From Owenia fusiformis (lineage: Eukaryota; Annelida; Polychaeta; Sabellida; Oweniidae), in contig CAIIXF020000005.1 in NCBI GenBank assembly GCA_903813345.2, forward strand, positions 27,779,375-27,843,374: a DNA stretch of 64,000 bases, in the 5' to 3' direction. Below, piece by piece: positions 48,015-59,477 of this stretch (positions are counted from its first letter, which is position 1; every line of letters begins with the position of its first letter). The notes under the pieces were generated by a model, which saw nothing but the letters and a program-made list of their open reading frames with translations, was not told where the DNA came from and did not search any database. The position numbers and the translations under genes are program-made.

Positions 48015-48345
48015 AACAATGTGGCCGAGTGGGTTAGACTGTGGTCGAACGTATCGTCGGAGGGATACGGAGGTCCCGCGTTCGAGCCTCAGGTTACGCG
48101 TTTTAGAATAGTCCGAAAGGACCACGGCCCGAAGGTCCAACCTCCGGCCCTTGGCTTCGGTCGGTTCTCTGACCGCTATTGTTGTCGGAGACAGATTGTG
48201 ACTCGTGAGACTGTGGTTGGTCCTCCAATGACTGGCTATATAGACTAATAGGAGATACCAGGAGTCATACAGTATAGTAACGAGCCCCCTTCAAGGGCAG
48301 TAATGGAATGACGCGATCGGTCCTAGTATAGTAGGGTTGCATTGC
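48015..48345 (+). mobile_element. tRNA-derived SINE
   Basis: The head resembles a tRNA of the Ser/Leu type. Box A TGGCCGAGTGGGTTAGA starts at 48022. Box B GTTCGAGCC is at 48080-48088, with a long variable region between. A GC-rich body follows (CGGCCCGAAGGTCC, CTCCGGCCCTTGGC, GAGCCCCCTTCAAGGGC), unlike the AT-rich surroundings. The 3' boundary near 48345 is an estimate. The surrounding 110-codon frame is incidental. Confidence 0.7.
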
Positions 48346-49499
48346 AACTAAAGAGACTCGAGAAAATCATGCCATTTGTTATGACCCAAGGCTTTTGTTT
48401 CCGGATATAAACAAACGTCAAAAGTCTGAAAAGTTATTTCTATGTATACGTCAACAAATGGCGTCAATTTGTTGTAGAATATTGATTATAGCTATTTCTA
48501 GCCACCCCGGGCCTATTTCCCGGGTCACAGGCGGCAGTCAATGAACCAAGAGGTCAACATCTAGACATCAATGTCCAATAAGTTCCACCCCATTTGTTCC
48601 AAACTGTCAGGCAGTCTAACCGAACCCATTTTTAATGTCTCCAATTTATCTCCAATGTCTCATACAATATTTCGAGAACTGCCTTTAGATATGATCATTG
48701 TGTGTGTGTATAGCTCAAAACCTCTAATTAATTGTCTTAAGTAGTATGTGACGTATGCAACTGTCACAGTTATACCACGCACTCGATCGTTTAATTAACG
48801 AATCACGTACTAATAAAAGCAATTTTCCTTTTCCTTGAAAACCCAAAATGGATCTCATTTCAATTCCTGTTACCTAGTTTATGTTTAAGATTGTACAACA
48901 CGGTAAATTCAATCAGCTCGGTTTTCTCTCTTGGTTACACCTGCGTTATGAGTTCACAGTCAATACCCTCGACTTGTCACTTCAAGAAAGTAACGCTAAT
49001 AGACAAATCTTATATTACTTGTGTTCAATAGCACCGAGCAAGCAATCTTGATTACATGCCAATTACATGTATGTCAATTAACCAGACATAAATCTATGAT
49101 AAATTGTTGACTTCTACGCACAGATATGGCGCAATTTGACAAGAGCATTTGACTCTCAGCTCATTTCTCGAGATTACAGTTTGCAAAAATGTAAACCGTT
49201 GCATGATCATATATAAACCTCCCTTCAAAAATAATTATATTTTCTTGATTATAAAAACATATTATATGATATTTATCCCTGAAGCCCCATTCGGGCTTGA
49301 AATTGCAAAAAAGTATTCACAGAACTAGAAAATAGTATGAAATATTTGTTTTATCATTCACTGTTATATTTTCCATTCTCTTATTGGGAATGTCTTATAA
49401 GAACAATAATTTACTTTCGTCTTACCTTTTTTCGTATTATTATTCGATTGATTGATTTTACTTTTACACTTGACGAAAAACGCCACAGCTGGTGAACAC
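48346..49499. other. Intergenic, nothing recognised
   Basis: No supported gene. CCGGGCCTATTTCCCGGG near 48508 and GAAGCCCCATTCGGGCTT near 49281 are small hairpins. Confidence 0.35.
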
Positions 49500-50480
49500 A
49501 CTCATTTATCCTATGCCAAGTAGAGTTTTAGGGAGATAAGTTGGTAAGATATCCCGTATCCTGATTTTGAGGTTTCCATATCCTGAACCTCCATATCTCC
49601 CGCCATATCTCCCGCTCCAGGGCATGTCTTCCCGCTTCGAAAAATATTTTGAAAAATTAGAAAAATTGAAAAAAAAGAAAAAATGTGAAAAAATAGAAAA
49701 AAATAGAAAAAAAGAAAAAAATAGAAAAAAGAATTGAAAAAAAATTGAAAAATGTGAAACAATTGAAAAAATAAACAAAAATTGAAAAATAATTGAATGA
49801 AAATTAGAAAACTCTACTTGGTATGGGATAAAGCAGTTATGTACGGTCGGTTTGGATATTGGGTTCATCCCTCGTGAGATATGCACATCTACCTTTGGTC
49901 CCTACGGTCCCTCAGGTAGATATGCATATCTCCCTCTGGATAAACCCCATGTCCAAAACCTCCCAGTACATAACCCTTATGTATTCCATACCTGAGGTTT
50001 CAGGTTAACCGAGAATATATTCTATATCCGGGCAAATATACTTCGTATGTCCCGCATATGGCGTTATCCGGGACGAACGATGGCTATACATCCGGCCCCG
50101 GGAAATACCGTCACAACTATTTCAGCACTGAACTAAACAAAAGACAAAGGTGGTAGACGAACATAGTGAACTTTAAAATTTAAAACCAAATAATGTGAAT
50201 CAATTCTTGGTAAAGACAGAAAACGAACACATCGCCAAGAAAACTCGTCTTGGTGTTCAAGTTAGCATGTTAACACATCAGCCAATGGGAGATATGCTTA
50301 GTATTTTAATCATAGCCTTATCAGATATGGAATACAACAGTTGCGCATGGTCGGTTTTGATACAGGAAATATCCCTTGGGATATATTATACAAATATTGA
50401 ATTCTATTGAGGTGAATTCCTGTGCATCCTTCCCAAGTGATATTCCACGAAGCCCGAAGGATTAGTGGAATATAATCTTG
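49500..50480. repeat. Composite repeat with (GAAAAA)n tract and ATATCTCC motifs
   Basis: TATGCCAAGTAGAGTTTT near 49512 pairs with AACTCTACTTGGTATGGG near 49810 around an A-rich GAAAAATAGAAAAA tract (49640-49800). A segment at about 49815-49880 (GTACGGTCGGTTTGGAT) recurs directly at 50318-50385 (GCATGGTCGGTTTTGAT). ATATCTCCC phrases occur repeatedly. Open frames here reflect low complexity. Element boundaries were not resolved. Confidence 0.5.
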
Positions 50481-51457
50481 TGAAAGCGTCACAGCTTTTA
50501 ATATTTTTCGACAAGAATGGTTACCATTCTTAATATTTGGGAGAATTTAAACATTTTTCTCTCATTTTTGCACTTTGGATCCTTTATCACCAATTTATAA
50601 TATATCGTGAATCCTTTGGGAGATATTGTATTTGAGATTGTAAGGAAATGTACACGTTGCTTGTAATTTGTCACCCCTATAGATCCGGTTCTTGCTTTAA
50701 AGACTGTTTGTTGGAATCGGTTAAAATCAACAATGCGTTGAGCAATATTCCATAATTATGAGCAATGGTGTAATTTTTGACAGCTGATAAAACAAACAAA
50801 ACTGAAATAGAAATAAAGATCGAGGGATTCCACTCGTTGATATTGCAATTCGCATGCCATTGATTGCTAATAGAGTTCGCTAATAGATGCTAGTTAACTT
50901 ATAGTTGTTCATTTGACAGTAAGTGAGATCTAAATCCAGTAAATTACCTTTATCTCCTCATGTCTGTATTCTTTTTTTGTTCTTCGAAATTGACTCACAA
51001 AAGCCCATGGTCAAAGTGACCATTTTACACGGTGTTACGCGGTTTCGGGACAGCGCAAACCAAAACTAGGTGGTCCGACAATATTCACTAATGTATTAAA
51101 TAAAATTGCTCAAGCTTGAATTAGCTTCTGCACAAAGGTAAAATGTAACTGACATTCACATTTCATGGGTAGCATCCTCATGCGATGGATTTTAGAAGAA
51201 ATCCCTGTGACTGGCTAACTTCCTGAAATGTGCATACTTTTGATCTTATGCAGCAAGAAAATTGATCGGGATTCAAACCTGTAACAATGAGCAGGATTTT
51301 CTCGGGGAAAAAATCTTTGATGCGTATTTGAAATTTACAACGTCTAAAAGTCTATAAAAATTGGGAGCCAGGTCCGCAACCAGAGGGGAGCTGGCTTTCA
51401 AAAGCATGCAGTTTTTCACAATTCTGAACACTTTTCGCATGTTTTTGTTTTACCCTA
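50481..51457. other. Intergenic, nothing recognised
   Basis: AT-rich, no supported feature. Confidence 0.4.
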
Positions 51458-52027
51458 CTATCACACCAAACTAGTTCTCACTACGTTCTCGAAAACGGGC
51501 TTAAACTGTGCACGAACGGATTTGACGTACTAAGAACCCACTAAGAACCGTTTGGGATCTGTTTACAAACTTCATGAAACTACTAGAACGAGTAGGTCCT
51601 CCAGCACTTAGAGCATGCTAAAAAAATTCTGGTGATCGTCAAAACGTTGCCGAATCGGTTTCAAACTGTGTGCGAACTGAATGAACGTAGCTACAACGTT
51701 CTACGGTCTGTTTACGAACTTCATGGACTTTCCCGGACGGGGTATGTTATTTAGAATTTTGAATCGATTCAAAATTCGATGGCGACCATACCGTTCTGTA
51801 ATCAGGTCATGATGACCTTCTAGACTAAGGGACGGTTTATTCTACGTTGCACACCGACGTGGTGCGACCTGAACGAACTGCGAATGAGATGGACGTATTG
51901 AGGACTGTTTATGAACGAAGTAGCTAATTATTTTAGACATATATCCCGACCGCAGCCAGATTGAGCCCGTTTTACGACATTTTGGTAGGACTGGCAAGAA
52001 CGGGTAAGAACTAGTTTGGTGTGATAG
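51458..52027. mobile_element. Foldback element, class unknown
   Basis: CTATCACACCAAACTAGTTC, then TCACTACGTTCTCG, is complemented at the right end by GAACTAGTTTGGTGTGATAG. Inside, TCTGTTTACAAACTTCATG and TCTGTTTACGAACTTCATGG (51557, 51708) form a direct duplication. C/G runs adjoin both ends (ACCCTA, GGGG), and no clean target duplication is visible. The GC content exceeds its surroundings. Confidence 0.7.
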
Positions 52028-52846
52028 GGGGATTAGCAAAAACTGTCAAAAAAGCGTCCCCTCCTTTCAAAAGCCCCTCCCCTCCCCTTGGTGAAAGCTG
52101 GTTACTGACAAGTTAGTATCGAGGTCTGAACAAATATTTCGAAAATATCATTTAGGAGATATGCGATTATACTGCTACGTGTATTGAAAGTTAGTGCATC
52201 AAAGAGCGTGCTTCAAAGCGAATTAAGTAAAAGTACGAGAAGTGAATCCAGTTTCGACATGTGGTGGAATTAATTTGTAAAAATAATATTCCTTTCATTA
52301 TCGTGGCTTTTCTATATTGAACAAATAGTGTATGAGATATTTTTGACATTTACAAACGCACCTTAAGAAAATATAATTAGTTTATAATTTCGACTACTTC
52401 GTCAGCTTACTTTAGGCAAGTATGGGCGAAATGTGATGTATTAGAGGATGTAGGAATCAAGTAGACACTGTATGACATTTTAAAGGCAATTTACCAACAA
52501 GATGGTACCCTATTGGTTTTCTTAAGTAGTCTACTGATGATGTAGAAGTCTCAAATAGGTACTTTGGCTGTCTAGAACAGCTAAACATTAAATTCTAAGA
52601 AATTATTCGAAAGATAATTTTTATTTGGGGTTTTGTAATCAAATCCGCGAAGTACTTACTTTACCGAATTCATTTTAAAGTAAGTGAGTTGTAAGAATTT
52701 ATCGAAAAATGTCACAGCTTTGCGTTTTGCTTTCATCATTCCGCATCTTACCTCCATGTATTTTCGTATTTTCTCGAGCCTTTTTGAAATAATCTTCGTT
52801 ACGCTTATTTGGCCAACTTCTTGAAAAGTTTAACTTTTTTTCAAAG
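52028..52846. other. Intergenic, nothing recognised
   Basis: A pyrimidine-rich stretch at 52060-52090 and otherwise no feature. Confidence 0.4.
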
Positions 52847-53542
52847 GAGCACGTAAGTTATCGCAAACAATTTCAGAAGGTTATATCTTTGATTATAACT
52901 ATTCTCTGACAATGAAGACAAGTTTATCTTTTAGATCAATTCAATATCTCAAAGAAACTCGGAGATACTTAACTAGCAATCAACCCATCAACACACTTTT
53001 GCAAAGATGTTGACCCCATTTTCACAAAAAATGCAATCATTTTTTGCAATGTTTTTAATGCATTACTATTCTTTATTCCATCTATTCTTTATTCTCTATT
53101 CTTGTATCAAATAGTTCTTGGAAGAAAAACTTAATTGCTTTAAGATAAGTGTTCCCCATGTTATTTCTCCATTGAAAAATCTCGTGCTATCCATTGGTTT
53201 CAGTTCATTTTGGTCATCCAAATTCAGTATCTTTAAAGTCCCTGGAGCAATCAACTTTTCCTTTAAGGAAATCGAACATGTCTCAAAGCACATTCTAATT
53301 ATGCATTCGACAATATAATAAAAGGTTTTTTGGTGAAAATTAGGTCAACATTTTGAAAAAGTATGTTGATTGGTCCATTGTCCCTTCAATATCACTTAGA
53401 TCCGATTAACTAAATTATCATTATTTATACTTTTCTTGAAGATAATAAATGGATCAAAAAGATACACCCATGTTCATGATCAGAAAATATTCATAATTCA
53501 AGTTAGAATCGTTTGAAATTGTTTGCGATAACCTACGTGCTC
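52847..53542. mobile_element. Foldback element, ~700 bp
   Basis: GAGCACGTAAGTTATCGCAA, then ACAATTTCA, is complemented by TGAAATTGTTTGCGATAACC, then TACGTGCTC. Inner arms also pair: CCCATCAACACACTTTTGCA near 52984 with TGAAAAAGTATGTTGATTGG near 53353. No target duplication seen. Small overlapping frames on both strands follow from the palindrome. Confidence 0.65.
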
Positions 53543-54212
53543 ATTTATCAATCGTACATCTAAATGTTTTGTTATTAAAAAATACAAATGACTTGAACTA
53601 TGATCAGATACCAGTTAGTTCTTTTCTCAAAAAAGGAATGAGAGGGAAATATTGGTTTGCTTTAAACTGTTAAATGTTGTATTTCTGTTAACCAACAAAA
53701 TTGCAACAATGCACCCCCCTGCGATTTTCCATTACTTGTCTGAAATCAATGATGTTGGTATCGTTGTAAACCTTATTCAATCGCCTCTTCAGACACGTAT
53801 TGGGTTTTCAGAAAAAGTAGGTCAACAAAGGTCAAATCGAGGTCAACGTGACGTGGGGGTGATTTTTGACATTTTGACCCCCCTGAAGACATTAGGTTTA
53901 ATCTTACCGTTGAATTAACGCTGTTGACAAATTAATTTTTGTACTTAACTAAAACAATTTCCGGACTTTAATGTTGCCTCGCAGGATGTTACATGTTAAA
54001 ATGCTGCTGCAGTCAATAAAAATTGCGTAAAATGGTCTGCCATAATATGAATATAGCATTACTAAAAATGAATGAAAGCACCCATTGATTCGTTTACCTG
54101 TCGAACTTGAATTTGAATCACAAGTTGTTGATGGGTTGCAATATTTCAACACCACAGATGCAGCTCTTTTTCTGTCTATTTTTATCCTATTCTATTTTCA
54201 TATATTGCTATA
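53543..54212. other. Intergenic, nothing recognised
   Basis: No supported gene or repeat. Confidence 0.4.
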
Positions 54213-54214
54213 TA

Positions 54215-54841
54215 CAGGGTCTTTCATATGTATGCACCCCCTCTAAACTCATATATGTAACATTGCCACCCTATCATGTTATATACCATTCTGTTTATTT
54301 CGGAAAGTTACATAAGATTGCAAAGTTTCGGAATCAAAGGGTGTCCCTGAAAAAAGATGTATGTACAATGTGTCAAAGTATGTGGGAACGGGTTATTGAG
54401 AAAGCAATTTCTGGTCATTTTGAGGGCAATTTAAAGTACAAATTTAGTGTCCGTATTGCACATTTCTAGCAGTTGTCATCGTGATCTTCAGTCCACATGT
54501 CAGTGACAGTTATGCACAAAGATATATTGCCAAGATTCATACAGTGGCTTATAAGGAGGCCAGGAACCATGGAACCGCCTTTTCCACCGAAAATGGGCTT
54601 TGGACAAAGTGAACATATCATTGGACTAGATCCAGGCCAAAAAATGCTCATAGGGTGCTTATAAATGACCTCGTATCCGCATAATTTAATACATTGTATC
54701 TCTCTTCAGTGACATTCCTTGACTCTGAAACTTTGCACGCCTATGGACCTTTCAATAAGGAACAAAATGATACATAACATGATAAGGTGGCAATGCTATA
54801 TGTATGACTTTAGAGGGGGTGCATACATATGAAACACCCTG
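54215..54841. mobile_element. Mariner-like MITE
   Basis: CAGGGTCTTTCATATGTATG, then CACCCCCTCTAAA, pairs with TTTAGAGGGGGTGCATACAT, then ATGAAACACCCTG. TA precedes the left end (54213-54214). The right-hand TA has become TG. The inner arm GTGGCAATGCTATATGTATGA pairs with the left arm. The 627-bp length and lack of transposase mark it as non-autonomous. Confidence 0.78.
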
Positions 54842-54843
54842 TG

Positions 54844-56971
54844 TAGTTTTATTTCAAGTAATACGTATTTGTTTTTCTGCTATACCATGCCACATCTCGT
54901 GACGTTTAATTGGGCAGTTAGCCAAAACATCCACGTGAGGTGTATCACTGACCGGATTTAACCTCGAGTTATCATATCATATTCATGTTTTCTGTGATAT
55001 AATGGTGTGTATTCAAAAACAAAAGATAATTGTGAAATGTGATATAATTATAAATCTGGTCCTCAATCTGTTAACATAAGTGAAATATGGGATTTATCGA
55101 AATTGATAATCGTAAAATAGAAATATTTTCGATTTTTGCACTCTTTGACTAAATGTTGACATCGAAACCAATCGATTAATTTATTTAATGGCATAATTCG
55201 TGACTCTGTTATATATTTCGTGATAATGACCATGAAAAAAGAGATAATTTGCACTAAAAGACCAAGATCAATGAAATGCGGCAAACCTCAAATTACCCAC
55301 GACTATCTTAGTTTACGAATGGCTTCTTCTCCAAACCCCTGGATAACACGTAGCAACTAGATTACGTAAATCTCAGCGTCGATCTGTCAATTTCGTGATA
55401 CCCTAATACCCCTCCATTCAAAAGTAGGACACTATCTGCAAAGTGTCATTAGATTAAGTGTTTTCCATACTGGAAATATTTATTGACGTCTAAAAATATG
55501 CCCAAGTTTATTTAAAAGCCATCTTTCAATGTACGAAGCAGTGGGAATTAGTGGGTTCACTGCAAATTAAAATCATTTTATTGAAAACTAACGTTATAAA
55601 TTCCTAAAACCTTGCAAAAACAGATACCGCAATGAGCCAAGCAGAACGCAATTAGTTATTTAAAACTATATCAAAGATAAAATGTTTTGGTAAACTTTCA
55701 TGAAACGTTTGTTGGTTCAGAAACGTTTTGAAAACTACGTGTTGGAGTCAATCAAGAAGAAATGTTTTGAAATCTCTAAAATATATTAAGATTGTTCAAA
55801 TGAAGCATGTATTGTTTTGACTACAGAGAATGGAGTGAATATGATAATGGTACTAAATAATATTATTTGTAAAGTCAAAAGCTGTATATGATATCCTATG
55901 AATTTGAATACAGTTTCATATCTATCCACGACTTATATCATATCAATATCTGCTTGAGTAGATATGGTGAATTACATCGTTCTCATTGTTTCAAATGTAA
56001 TTTATACTACGTTTATATAAAGTACAAAGTTAACATTTCATTCCAAGGAAAGCGATATCTTTTCAGAGTGCATGCATCCCAAAAATTAATAATCGAAGGT
56101 ACGATATGTATTGCTCGAACACGGAATGAAATATTTGTTTTATGATATCAATCATAGGCATTCATTTTGACCAGAATCGATGAGCAGGCAACGCATATTT
56201 TGTCGTTTCACATGTTACATTTTATGAATGTTCTAAAATAATAGGCAAAATATTTTATTCTATTCATTTTTGTACAAGCTACATTTCCTGTATCCTCGAG
56301 AGTTGAAACTTTTACAACACTACAGTACTTTTGATAATTGTAAAAAGTACACACAGTTAGACCCACCACACTTGACATTGACCCAATTCCACATTTTAAC
56401 AGATTGTTGATAAAATCAGTATGTAACCCATTACATAACTAGCTCCCCGTTGCTCGGATTTCATACATTTTCAACAGGCTGGTGATATTAAAACAACATT
56501 TTATCTTCGGCGCTGTTAAAAAGTCAACACCAATTGCTAAAACAAACTAGAAACAGATTGTTGACTGTGGTTCTAACGTTTTTGTCGAATTTAAAGATGG
56601 GGGGTTCCATGTTTCGACGGCAACACTCATCATTTGCAGATTATCAGTGAGCAAAATGTTTAACTTAAATACTGGATTGACTGCTGCTGCAACTTGCTAA
56701 GGAGCGCGAAATGTTCCCGAATTTGGATACAAACATCAATTTAATCTCTCAAAACGGGATATATTGGTAAGTATGCATTTTTGTTCTTGTTGCATTTGAA
56801 GTTTTTAGTATAAAAAACATTTGTGTTCAATAAGTAATGTCACTAGGTCTCCCATTTTGTCTAAGGAAATATTCAGCATGTCTTTAAAACGTAATTTTGA
56901 GTTTATTTGAATAGTTTGAAAGCTCATTACCTCCAAACAATGAAATAATGGTTGCCATAGTAACTTGGTGA
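54844..56971. other. Intergenic, nothing recognised
   Basis: AT-rich. The plus frame 55888-56145 (85 codons) has no recognisable domain. Confidence 0.4.
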
Positions 56972-57070
56972 CAGCGTTGTTTGCTAAAATTAACACTCGT
57001 GCGAATTTTCGAAAGCAACACCTTTAAGAAAAGTCCATTCCGCATTGCCTGGAGTCCAGGGCTTAAATCC
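56972..57070. mobile_element. Half copy of the 47661-47820 MITE
   Basis: GTTGTTTGCTAAA...AAAGCAACACCTT...GCATTGCCTGGAGTCCAGGG-CTTAAATCC parallels the right part of the 47661-47820 palindrome. The left arm is not recognisable. Confidence 0.5.
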
Positions 57071-57779
57071 TTAATTAAATTAATATCATTTTTTATTCTA
57101 ATTAAGAATAACCTTGTTTGAACTGGGTATGATATTAAGCGTTTTGGGGAATATGCGACACCGTGTACGACTTTGAACGATGTCGAACGATGTCCTTTAT
57201 TTGACATAGAGGTGATATCATCGATCTAATTAATTGCTACAGAAATGCTATTACAGCAAAATTAAGTTGACTCTTATATTACGATATCTGGGGTATTGAC
57301 TTTGAAAGTCAAAATGACATACAAATTGGATCAGAGATCTTCACGTAAGATTGAATTTGGAAACGGAATTAAGAGATACAGATTTTTCGATTTCATATTA
57401 GACTCGTGAGATTTCCTTAGCGGCTATCGAAACGATGGTCTTTGTAGATGTGTCAAATGTTGTCATTTGATGTTTTTGGAAACAAAAGACAAAGTTCAAT
57501 CTCTCTTCGGAGAATCATAGTAAACGCAAAAATTGCAATTTTCAATAAATAGAAATTCTGGCCGATTGGTAAATGATGTTTTGAAAATGAAGAAAGGAAT
57601 GTGATCAGCTCTGTGTTTTTAATAGACCAATAATCTGGTACGTGTCATTTTCATTTGCAACTATTGAAATATACCTTTGATGTGTTCGAAATGTTGATGT
57701 TTGAGTATCTTATCGTATCATATTTTCGTGTTCTGGTATTCTCGCTCTGGTCTGCGTTTTTGACCAATAACCGGATTAT

Positions 57780-57955
57780 ACCGGTGTAAAAGAAATGATG
57801 GTCCCCCAGGGATTTTGGTCCCCTTTCTTAACGGCCCTTACTGGCCTTGGTGGCGTATAAGATAATAAGGGAAAGAGTTGTATTGAGGTCACCATATAAA
57901 TCAATGGAGAGTAGGACCATAATTTGAGAGGACCTCCTACCCTTTTACACCGGGT
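57780..57955. mobile_element. Short MITE with ACCGGTGTAAAAG ends
   Basis: ACCGGTGTAAAAG at the left and CTTTTACACCGGGT at the right are complementary. Inner GGTCCCCCAGG and AGGACCTCC are weakly so. Neither target duplication nor class is resolved. 57071-57779 holds nothing else. Confidence 0.55.
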
Positions 57956-58972
57956 CTTTTGAGTTTAAACACTGGATGCAAAATCAGGTTGGTGTGGTTC
58001 AGATTCTAGACTTCACCTAAAAGAAAAACTTGGACTTCATTTATTATTCAATTCAGAAAATATGGAAAGAAGTGAAATACAATTGGACCAAGATGATATT
58101 ATATGCAAAAATTGAAAATAAGGTAATCATTTTGACCTATTTTAAACTAATTTTAAATATTTTGTAAAATGTTTCAGCTTTCAACAAACAATTAAGCGGT
58201 CATCTTGAATGTCTGAATAACCGAAAATTGTCATTCCAATACTTCACATCTTTCTCTTTTACCAGAAACATGATCTCGAGTCAGAGAAGAAATTAGATAC
58301 CATGGTGAAGCATGATGGAAATTGGATCTTAATTCCAATTCTAGTGTCTTAAGCAATTGTTGAATTTGAAGATTTATTTTTGAGCCAGTTTTTACTCAAA
58401 TGTCTCACAACCAGGTTGAAATATTTTTTAGAGGAATTCTTTTCACAATTGGCCATCTGCTTACAAAATCTAGACGGACAAATAAAAAAATTCAAATGAA
58501 TTCTCATGATCAGAAATTTTAAAAATTCAGAAAATTGAGATTTGACATTTGACATTCACCTTATTTCTTACCAAATAATGTAGGTCACATACCCCAACTA
58601 ACAATATCCTATTTAACCCTCTAATTGCCGAGAAAATTGGATTGGAATACAAAAATAGAGAGAATAAAGAAAACAGACAATAAAAATAGAATGCACGATG
58701 ATGAAAAATCTACATTTTTCAATTACAGATCTGACTACCCCGGATCGGATCTATTTCCCAGGTATTACGATAGGCCAAGTAGAATAAAAATCTGGTTAAT
58801 TCTGTTTCACCTTTTACTGCTATGTATAACAGGTGCAAAAGTGGTTCCCCAAGGTTAAAAATGAGCCGCACTCCCGGTCAATACTCTAGGTAACATATGA
58901 GAAATATTCCCGGTCAGTATCCTGTTTGGTACGAATACCTACCATATGTCTGTCTATGTCTATGCATTTATG
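57956..58972. other. Intergenic, nothing recognised
   Basis: No supported exon. The 58625-58858 frame begins within AT-rich filler and lacks a domain. Confidence 0.4.
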
Positions 58973-58974
58973 TA

Positions 58975-59475
58975 CAGGTTGATCCAAAATATGTTACATG
59001 CCAATTTCGGCGGTAGTTTCTTGTGTAGAGATTCCCAGTAAAACAAATATTGGTGTACATATATAGCAACCATAACTCTACCCCGGTTTCATAATTGTTG
59101 TCAAAACCTTTTAGTTTTAGTTACAATATAAGAAAGTACATTATGTAAAATTTTGAAGACGATTGGTGCATATTTAACAAAATATCAGCACCAGTCCTGT
59201 TACTTTTGGAACACCCTACAGTATATACATGTATTCATTACATCATCGACCACTTTGAGGACCAATCTCTCGTAGTCCAATATAGAGTACGTAGACATTT
59301 TACCTTATATATTTTAAAACTATTATATGAAACCTTGGACACATTTATAGAATTTTATCAAAACAAATGCTGTAATAGTTTGCACAATTGGTCATCTCCA
59401 GAAGCATATTCAAGAAGATGACACCATAAATGAGAAAGATGTTCTACGAATATTCTTTTGAATTGGGTCAACCTG
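58975..59475. mobile_element. Mariner-like MITE, 501 bp
   Basis: CAGGTTGATCCAAAA and TTGAATTGGGTCAACCTG are imperfect complements, each bordered by TA (58973-58974, 59476-59477). The interior is non-coding. Arm divergence indicates age. Confidence 0.62.
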
Positions 59476-59477
59476 TA

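Noticed and set aside
49506-49886. 126-codon Phe/Ser-rich frame
   Set aside because: It is the translation of a GAAAAA-type low-complexity tract.
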